From NCBI GenBank assembly GCA_030654645.1, contig JAURXC010000028.1, positions 1-11,119 on the forward strand: a stretch of DNA of 11,119 nucleotides, read 5' to 3'. Below are positions 5,987 to 11,119 of the stretch, one piece after another; positions within the stretch are counted from its first letter, which is position 1, and every line of letters starts with the position of its first letter. Under the pieces are notes generated by a model that ran no database searches, was not told where the DNA came from, and saw only the letters and a program-made list of their open reading frames with translations. This DNA comes from Deltaproteobacteria bacterium. Its GTDB lineage: Bacteria > Desulfobacterota > Desulfuromonadia > Geobacterales > Pseudopelobacteraceae. Position numbers and translations under genes: made by a program.

Positions 5987-6286
5987 ATGCAAACAGCTGC
6001 AAAAGTCAGTGAAGTTCCGAACTTCGGCAAAAAGGTTGTATCCGTTTCCGGCCGCGAAATTCTGCTGATCAACATCAAGGGGACTGTTTATGCGGTTGAG
6101 AACGAATGTCCCCACCAGGGAAGTCCGTTGGGTGCCGCCGTGGTCAAGGATGGCCACATATCATGTCCAAGGCATGGTTACCGTTTCAATCTGATCGACG
6201 GCAAATGTGCCGATCATCCCGAATTTGTTCTGGCAACATTTCCGGTCCAGCTTAATGGTGACGAGATCCTGGTCGATCTGGGCTGA
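5987..6286 (+). CDS. Small Rieske-type [2Fe-2S] ferredoxin
   Basis: A 99-residue protein consisting of a single Rieske domain. The cluster ligands are complete: CPHQG gives Cys41 and His43, and CPRHGYRF gives Cys60 and His63, 16 residues between the two motifs. There is no signal peptide or membrane anchor, so it is a cytosolic electron carrier or accessory subunit of the NirD or dioxygenase-ferredoxin type, not the cytochrome bc1 Rieske protein. The start at 5987 is chosen because AGGGAGGT lies 6 nt upstream; an in-frame ATG at 5966 precedes that ribosome binding site and is unlikely. The partner oxidoreductase is not in view. The only close neighbour is the cardiolipin synthase gene, which starts 3 nt after this stop codon, so the two are surely co-transcribed. 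The functional link between them is unclear. Confidence 0.9.
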   Translation: MQTAAKVSEVPNFGKKVVSVSGREILLINIKGTVYAVENECPHQGSPLGAAVVKDGHISCPRHGYRFNLIDGKCADHPEFVLATFPVQLNGDEILVDLG

Positions 6287-6289
6287 GTC

Positions 6290-7723
6290 TTGGACCATCT
6301 CCTGATAGCAATCTTTGTCGTGAGCTGCTGCCTGCTCTCTCTGGCGGCGGCCGGCCATGCACTGCTCTTCAAGCGCGATTCCCGTTCGGCGCTGGTCTGG
6401 ACAAGTTTGAGTCTGGCACTTCCGCTGGTCGGGCCGTTTTTGTACTGGTGCCTGGGGATCAACCGTATATCTCGGCGAGCCCGCAACTGGCAGGAGAGTG
6501 GCCGTCGTATCAGCGGCACTGAAATTTATCCGTTGGAGGAACAGCGTGGAGCAGTTGTGCCGCTTCCGGCGGCGGCCGCGCATCTGCGCGATCTCTGTGT
6601 CCTGGCCGATCGGGTCGTTGCCACTCCGTTGCGAGACGGAAATCGTATCCTGCTGCTGGAAAACGGCGACAATGCCTATCCGGCCATGCTGGTGGCCATC
6701 CGGCGCGCGCAGGAAAGCATCAATCTCTCCAGCTATATTTTTGATGCTGACGGAATCGGCGGCGAGTTTGTCGAGCAACTCAAGGCGGCGGCAGAGCGCG
6801 GAGTAGAGGTGCGGGTCATTATCGATGCTCTTGGCGAGAAATACAGCCGTATTTCACCCACCAGGGCTTTTCGTGATTCACGGGTGTGTCTGGCCCGCTA
6901 CCTGCCGCTTAGACACGGCGCCTACATCAACCTTCGCAACCACCGCAAGCTGCTGATCATCGATGGCCGGGAAGCGTTCACCGGAGGGATGAACATTCGC
7001 GGACGGCACATGCTTTCAGAAGCCAAGCCGGGCCAGGCAACGCTGGATATACACTTTTCCGTGCTGGGACCGGTGGTGGCGGACCTTCAGCGCTCATTCC
7101 TGGAAGACTGGTTCTTTGTCACCGGCGAAAGACTCGACGCTCCGCTCTTCTTTCCAGCCATTGAGCCGGTCGGAAACGCGTTAGTCCGCTGTATCAGCGA
7201 CGGTCCTGACAAGGAGTTCCGCAAGCTCGAGCAGATCATCATGGGCGCCCTGTCCTGTTCGGCGCGTTCCGTCAGTATCATGACCCCATATTTCATCCCC
7301 GAACGTTCGATGATCTCTGCGCTGATAACAGCCTCTCTCAGGGGCGTGAATGTTCGTGTGGTTCTGCCGGGGCACAACAACCTCCCCTTTGTGCAGTGGG
7401 CTACTCAGGCGCTGTTGTGGGAGCTTCTGGCCAGCGGGGTCAAGGTCTATTATCTGCCTCCTCCCTTTGTGCACAGCAAGCTTATGCTGGTGGACGAAAT
7501 CTGGTCAATGATCGGTTCCGCCAACCTCGATACCCGCAGCCTGCGACTCAATTTTGAACTCAACCTGAGTGTGTTCGACCAGGAATTTGCCGTCTGCATC
7601 AAACGGCACTTCGAGAAGGCCGTGCTGCGAGCACGGGAGATATCGCTGGAGGAGATTGAAAATCGGCCGTTGTCGACCAAGCTGAGAGACGGCTTTTTCC
7701 ACCTTTTTTCTCCGTACTTATAA
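6290..7723 (+). CDS. cls: Cardiolipin synthase, phospholipase D family (ClsA type)
   Basis: A 477-residue inner-membrane enzyme that condenses two phosphatidylglycerols to cardiolipin and glycerol. Two N-terminal transmembrane helices (about 2-24 and 33-55) are followed by two phospholipase D domains. The HKD motifs are intact: NHRKLLIIDG with His218, Lys220 and Asp225, and VHSKLMLVDE with His395, Lys397 and Asp402, the second followed by SANLDTRSLRLNFE. Length and order match E. coli ClsA (about 486 residues). The start is a TTG at 6290, 3 nt after the Rieske stop, with no strong ribosome binding site of its own. It is kept because the first helix begins directly after it. Translation is probably coupled to the Rieske gene. 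Stop TAA 7721-7723. Confidence 0.94.
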   Translation: MDHLLIAIFVVSCCLLSLAAAGHALLFKRDSRSALVWTSLSLALPLVGPFLYWCLGINRISRRARNWQESGRRISGTEIYPLEEQRGAVVPLPAAAAHLRDLCVLADRVVATPLRDGNRILLLENGDNAYPAMLVAIRRAQESINLSSYIFDADGIGGEFVEQLKAAAERGVEVRVIIDALGEKYSRISPTRAFRDSRVCLARYLPLRHGAYINLRNHRKLLIIDGREAFTGGMNIRGRHMLSEAKPGQATLDIHFSVLGPVVADLQRSFLEDWFFVTGERLDAPLFFPAIEPVGNALVRCISDGPDKEFRKLEQIIMGALSCSARSVSIMTPYFIPERSMISALITASLRGVNVRVVLPGHNNLPFVQWATQALLWELLASGVKVYYLPPPFVHSKLMLVDEIWSMIGSANLDTRSLRLNFELNLSVFDQEFAVCIKRHFEKAVLRAREISLEEIENRPLSTKLRDGFFHLFSPYL

Positions 7724-7944
7724 TAATAGCTGTCACTCCTGTTTACTTAAAATCAATGTCAGGAGTGCCGTGATGACTAAGAACTTGGGTTATTCTCATT
7801 TTGTGGTAATCACTTCAAGATGGGGTTCAGATGGTATCAGCCTGATATTAAAATTGTCTTCCTTCGTGATATAGCCTAATGTGCAAAATGCCAGTTCTGT
7901 AACTAACTAAAAAATATTTACAAATATCTTTCGGCAGGTCCGTG
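7724..7944. other. Intergenic region before the sensory cassette (221 bp)
   Basis: This AT-rich gap contains one perfect 8-bp inverted repeat, CACTCCTG/CAGGAGTG (7734-7741 with 7760-7767), with an 18-nt loop, starting 10 nt after the cls stop. It has no T-run, so it is not a standard intrinsic terminator, though it might be a weak one or a regulator site. A promoter for the binding protein-kinase operon should lie to its right, but I see no convincing -35/-10 pair. Confidence 0.5.
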
Positions 7945-8988
7945 ATGCGACAACACCATGTTTTTATGACTACTACAAGATGCTCCGGGTTGCCGCACAA
8001 AAAAGCGCCAGTTTTCTGCAATACTGCATGCATGGTACTTATGATCATCGTTTTTTTTGCAGTGGGTACTTCAAAAGCTTTCTCTGCTGAACCGCTCCGG
8101 GTTTCGGTATCACAGTCTCCCCTGTCGCTTCCGTTTTTTGTTGCCGAAAGCCAGGGATATTTTACCGCAGAGGGAGTGAAGATAAAAATTACTGAAGTCA
8201 TTGGTGGCCACCGGACATTTCAGAATCTGATGGATGGAATAGCTGATCTTGCCACCTCGTCCGAAGCTGTGGTGATGTTCAATAGTTTCCAGTACAAGGA
8301 CTTTGCCCTCCTCGCAACGTTTGTCAGCAGTGATGATGATGTCAAGATTGTTGTTCGCTCGGACAATAGTATTATGCAGCCCCAACAACTTGCCGGTAAA
8401 CGTATCGGAACGGTGGTCGGGTCTGCCAGCCATTATTTTCTCGAAACATACCTGGTGACTCACGGCGTTAACCCAAAGACGGTACAGGAGCGGAATTTGC
8501 AACCGGAGGCTATGGCTGAAGCCTTGAGAAAAGGAGAAGTTGATGCCATTGCCATCTGGGAACCATTTCCCTACAAGATCCTGACAACGGTACCCGGTTC
8601 CAGAATTCTTCCCAAATCAGGTGGCTACCGTTTGACATTCAACCTGATCGTTCACAAAAAGTTCATCAGCACACGTGACGATGAACTGGTGAAGCTGCTG
8701 CGTGCCCTGAATAGAGCGGAAGAGTTTATCAATGCCCAGCCAGCCGGGGCACAGGCCATTTTGCGCGACAAACTGAAGCTTGACCAACATTTCATCGACT
8801 GGATATGGCCCCGCTATAACTATCGCCTGACACTGGATCAGGCACTGCTGATGACCATGGAAGGTGAGGCCCGCTGGGCGCGGCAACGTGGTTTTGCCAA
8901 GGGGGAGAGATCTCCCAACTATCTTGATTTTGTGTATTCCGCTCCATTGAGCAGAGCCAACCCCAGAGCCGTAAGTATCGTCAGATAG
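7945..8988 (+). CDS. Periplasmic substrate-binding protein, NMT1/THI5-like (SsuA/NrtA/ThiY superfamily)
   Basis: A 347-residue exported binding protein. The N-terminus has a long polar stretch, a hydrophobic core at about 25-41 and likely cleavage after AFSA (48). The mature part shows features of the NMT1/THI5 group (type 2 periplasmic binding fold): PLSLPFFVAESQGYFTAEGV near 60-80, the hinge LAGKRIGTVVGSASHYFLE near 150-168, and EVDAIAIWEPFPYKI near 195-210. Relatives bind small anions or pyrimidine precursors (sulfonates, nitrate, HMP), but the ligand here cannot be read. ATG 7945 is preferred because GGCAGG lies 6 nt upstream; GTG 7942 or ATG 7966 are alternatives. No permease or ATPase gene is adjacent. 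The sensor kinase gene begins 3 nt after its stop, which suggests that this protein delivers a ligand signal to that kinase (inference). Confidence 0.85.
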   Translation: MRQHHVFMTTTRCSGLPHKKAPVFCNTACMVLMIIVFFAVGTSKAFSAEPLRVSVSQSPLSLPFFVAESQGYFTAEGVKIKITEVIGGHRTFQNLMDGIADLATSSEAVVMFNSFQYKDFALLATFVSSDDDVKIVVRSDNSIMQPQQLAGKRIGTVVGSASHYFLETYLVTHGVNPKTVQERNLQPEAMAEALRKGEVDAIAIWEPFPYKILTTVPGSRILPKSGGYRLTFNLIVHKKFISTRDDELVKLLRALNRAEEFINAQPAGAQAILRDKLKLDQHFIDWIWPRYNYRLTLDQALLMTMEGEARWARQRGFAKGERSPNYLDFVYSAPLSRANPRAVSIVR

Positions 8989-8991
8989 CCT

Positions 8992-10908
8992 ATGCGCATC
9001 AGGAAACTACTACAGATAGCCATGGCTGTTGCAATTATGGCGGTATTCGGCCTTGTTGCAGCAAATCTGAATATCGCCTCCAAGCTGACCAAGATTTCTG
9101 CCACACTCGAAAGTGCGCAAACTACGGCGCACGACATTTCCGAATTACTGGTTCTGACCCATGACTTTGCACTGCATGGCGAAGAAAGGGCTGCCCAACA
9201 GTGGCTTGCTCGGCACGCCAGGATTACTGCTTCTTTAGATTCAGAGTCAGGTCGCATAGTGTCGCCACCACCTGAAGCTGTTACTCAGGCCAAAATGCTC
9301 CCTGGCCTGTTTCAGGATTTGGTCAACGTTACATACAATCAATCAGATATGCAAAGCCAGCAGAAGACTCTCCTGATCAACCAGTTGTTGGCGAACACCC
9401 AGGCTATCGCCGACTCAATACACCGATGGGGAGCGGAGACTGCAGCTATCCACAAAAAGATAGAACGGACTTCACACCTTCTCAATAGTGTCGTTCCAAT
9501 CCTGAGCCTCATTATTGTCTTTGGGCTGACGACCATTGTATTCCAGCGAGTTTTAAAACCACTGTCCACACTTTATCATGCGGTACAGGCAGTAGCCAAA
9601 GGAGACCTGTCCGTTCGAAGCGCAACAACAACCAAGGACGAATTTGGCGAGCTGTCGCGCACCTTTGATGCTATGGCAATTGACCTGGTTAGCGAGTTAC
9701 GGCAGGAAATGATCGAACGAAAACGAGCCGAGGAGGCGCTGACAGAGAGCGAATATTTCTTCAGAGAATCGCAAAAGTCGGCACAAATTGGCTCTTACAA
9801 GACAGACCTTATTGCCGGGACATGGGCTTCATCCGAAGTAATGGATACGATCTTTGGCATCGATGCATGCTACAACCGAAATATTCAGGGTTGGCTGGAT
9901 ATTGTCCACCATGAAGACCGGGCGATGATGATGCAATATCTCAATGATGAGGTCATCGGCGGCAGCAAACCTTTCCACAAAGAATACCGTATTCAACGTA
10001 TCAATGATGGCGAAACACGCTGGGTTCTGGGGTTGGGAGAAGTCAAACACGACGAGACCGGGAAAGTAGTGTCACTGATCGGCACGATCCAGGATATAAC
10101 TGACCGAAAAGTTATTGAAAATGAACGTGAGGCCCTTGAAACCAAAATGTTACAGGCGCAGAAGCTGGAAAGCCTTGGCGTTATGGCCGGAGGCATAGCC
10201 CATGATTTCAACAACATCCTCACCTCCATCATCGGCAATGCGGATCTGGCCCTGATACGAATAGACAAAGAGTCACCGGCCATCGACAACCTGCAACGAA
10301 TTGCACAATCTGCCACCCGGGCTGCCGATCTGGCCAAACAGATGCTGGCATACTCAGGCAAAGGAAAGTTTGTTGTCGAGGAGATTGACCTCAACAAGCT
10401 CCTTGAAGAGATGCTGCATATGCTGGAGGTTTCAATTTCCAAGAAAACGGTGCTCCGGCTGCATCTGACCCCTGCACTACCCACCGTTGCAGCAGATGCG
10501 ACACAAATCCGCCAAATCGTTATGAACCTTGTTATTAATGCTTCGGAAGCTATTGATGACAAGAGCGGGGTGATTTCCATCACTACCGGCTGTCTGGATT
10601 GTGACCGCAGCTATCTCAAAGATGTCTGGCTGGATGAGAACATCACAGAAGGACTGTATGTTTATCTGGAGATTGCCGATACCGGATGTGGTATGGACAG
10701 TCACACTGTCAGCAAATTATTCGATCCATTCTTCACCACCAAGTTCACCGGCAGAGGGTTGGGGATGGCAGCAGTACTGGGGATTGTCCGAGGCCATAAG
10801 GGAGCCATCAAGGTCTATAGCGAACAGGGGAGCGGGAGTTCGTTCAAGATTCTGCTTCCGGCCAGCAACAGGCCAGCCGAGTCGTACAATGGCACTGCTG
10901 TAAATTGA
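8992..10908 (+). CDS. Membrane sensor histidine kinase (HAMP-PAS-HisKA-HATPase_c)
   Basis: A 638-residue inner-membrane kinase. TM1 spans about residues 8-26, a mostly helical periplasmic domain about 28-162, and TM2 about 163-184. A HAMP domain follows (about 186-238, ending in DEFGELSRTFDAMA and a helix), then one PAS/PAC domain (about 259-372, ending GTIQDITDRK) and a short coiled linker. The transmitter has GGIAHDFNN with phosphoacceptor His404, N-box Asn512/Asn516, G1 DTGCGM (563-568), F-box FDPFFTTKF (577-585) and G2 TGRGLGM (586-592). There is no receiver domain. It starts 3 nt after the binding-protein stop with little ribosome binding site, so translation is probably coupled. A further periplasmic-domain gene begins 13 nt downstream. 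The periplasmic part has no recognisable ligand domain, which suits sensing through the separate binding protein. The cognate response regulator is not in the window. Confidence 0.93.
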   Translation: MRIRKLLQIAMAVAIMAVFGLVAANLNIASKLTKISATLESAQTTAHDISELLVLTHDFALHGEERAAQQWLARHARITASLDSESGRIVSPPPEAVTQAKMLPGLFQDLVNVTYNQSDMQSQQKTLLINQLLANTQAIADSIHRWGAETAAIHKKIERTSHLLNSVVPILSLIIVFGLTTIVFQRVLKPLSTLYHAVQAVAKGDLSVRSATTTKDEFGELSRTFDAMAIDLVSELRQEMIERKRAEEALTESEYFFRESQKSAQIGSYKTDLIAGTWASSEVMDTIFGIDACYNRNIQGWLDIVHHEDRAMMMQYLNDEVIGGSKPFHKEYRIQRINDGETRWVLGLGEVKHDETGKVVSLIGTIQDITDRKVIENEREALETKMLQAQKLESLGVMAGGIAHDFNNILTSIIGNADLALIRIDKESPAIDNLQRIAQSATRAADLAKQMLAYSGKGKFVVEEIDLNKLLEEMLHMLEVSISKKTVLRLHLTPALPTVAADATQIRQIVMNLVINASEAIDDKSGVISITTGCLDCDRSYLKDVWLDENITEGLYVYLEIADTGCGMDSHTVSKLFDPFFTTKFTGRGLGMAAVLGIVRGHKGAIKVYSEQGSGSSFKILLPASNRPAESYNGTAVN

Positions 10909-10921
10909 TAATGAGGACGCA

Positions 10922-11119
10922 ATGAAACTTTTTAACGTTTTGATCTGCTTCATTTTTTTTATCAATGTTTTGTTGCCCCTCCCAGCGGTTTCCGTGTCGC
11001 CGCAAACTGTCCGCATCGCAGCCTTCAACTTGTACCCCACCATTTTCAAAGCCGGGGACGGCACAATTCAAGGCTTCTACGTGGATTTTCTTAAAGAAAT
11101 CGCAAAAAAGGAAGGCTGG
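10922..11119 (+). CDS. Start of a periplasmic SBP_bac_3-type protein or sensor (truncated by window end)
   Basis: The first 66 codons of a gene that runs off the right edge. It has a signal peptide or membrane anchor (MKLFNVLICF, hydrophobic to about 20, PAVS near 24), then VRIAAFNLYPTIFKA and DGTIQGFYVDFLKEIAKKEG. That second stretch is the usual opening of family 3 solute-binding domains, which bind amino acids and other small polar solutes. The start is supported by TGAGGA 5 nt before ATG 10922. It lies 13 nt after the kinase stop, so it belongs to the same operon. In many delta-proteobacteria such a domain heads a long sensor kinase or diguanylate cyclase, so this could be a free binding protein or the input domain of a second sensor. 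The visible part cannot decide. Confidence 0.8.
   Translation, partial: MKLFNVLICFIFFINVLLPLPAVSVSPQTVRIAAFNLYPTIFKAGDGTIQGFYVDFLKEIAKKEGW

Noticed and set aside
7854..7882. TTGTCT-N17-TAATGT before the binding-protein gene as a promoter
   Set aside because: Too many mismatches in both boxes for an AT-rich region where such matches arise by chance.

Overview
The window looks like chromosomal DNA from a Desulfuromonadales / Geobacteraceae-type deltaproteobacterium. This is an inference from gene style: a glnK-amtB pair with an Ala/Pro-extended AmtB, orphan histidine kinases, ABC-type binding proteins paired with sensor kinases, and moderately GC-rich, densely packed genes. No 16S rRNA or other phylogenetic marker is present, so the assignment is tentative. 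I see no CRISPR array, tRNA, rRNA, transposase or phage gene.

Left part (1-1788, plus strand): the 3' end of a dihydrolipoamide acyltransferase (E2) gene, then an NDUFA9-like NAD(P)-binding atypical SDR protein, then a small exported RlpA-like double-psi beta-barrel protein. The RlpA-like protein has changed residues at positions that are catalytic in characterised RlpA. Positions 1789-2003 hold no gene but are structured. They contain a pair of inverted REP-like hairpin units and a strong terminator shared by the convergent transcripts.

Centre (2004-5712, minus strand), in transcription order: a candidate sigma-54 promoter, a small outer-membrane beta-barrel protein, the PII protein GlnK, the ammonium transporter AmtB, and a sensorless soluble histidine kinase. 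This is a nitrogen-status cluster. Two gaps of almost equal length (92 and 91 nt), one before glnK and one before the kinase gene, each contain a hairpin that looks like an intrinsic terminator and leave little room for a new promoter. That layout fits read-through or antitermination control, as known for nitrogen genes in Geobacter sulfurreducens. It is the most interesting regulatory idea in the window.

Right part (5987-11119, plus strand): a small Rieske [2Fe-2S] protein is followed after 3 nt by a cardiolipin synthase that starts at TTG. After a 221-nt gap comes a sensory cassette: an orphan NMT1/THI5-type periplasmic binding protein, a membrane HAMP-PAS histidine kinase 3 nt later, and 13 nt after that the start of a second, SBP_bac_3-type binding protein or sensor, cut by the window edge. 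No ABC permease or ATPase and no response regulator is visible, so the binding proteins probably serve signalling more than transport.
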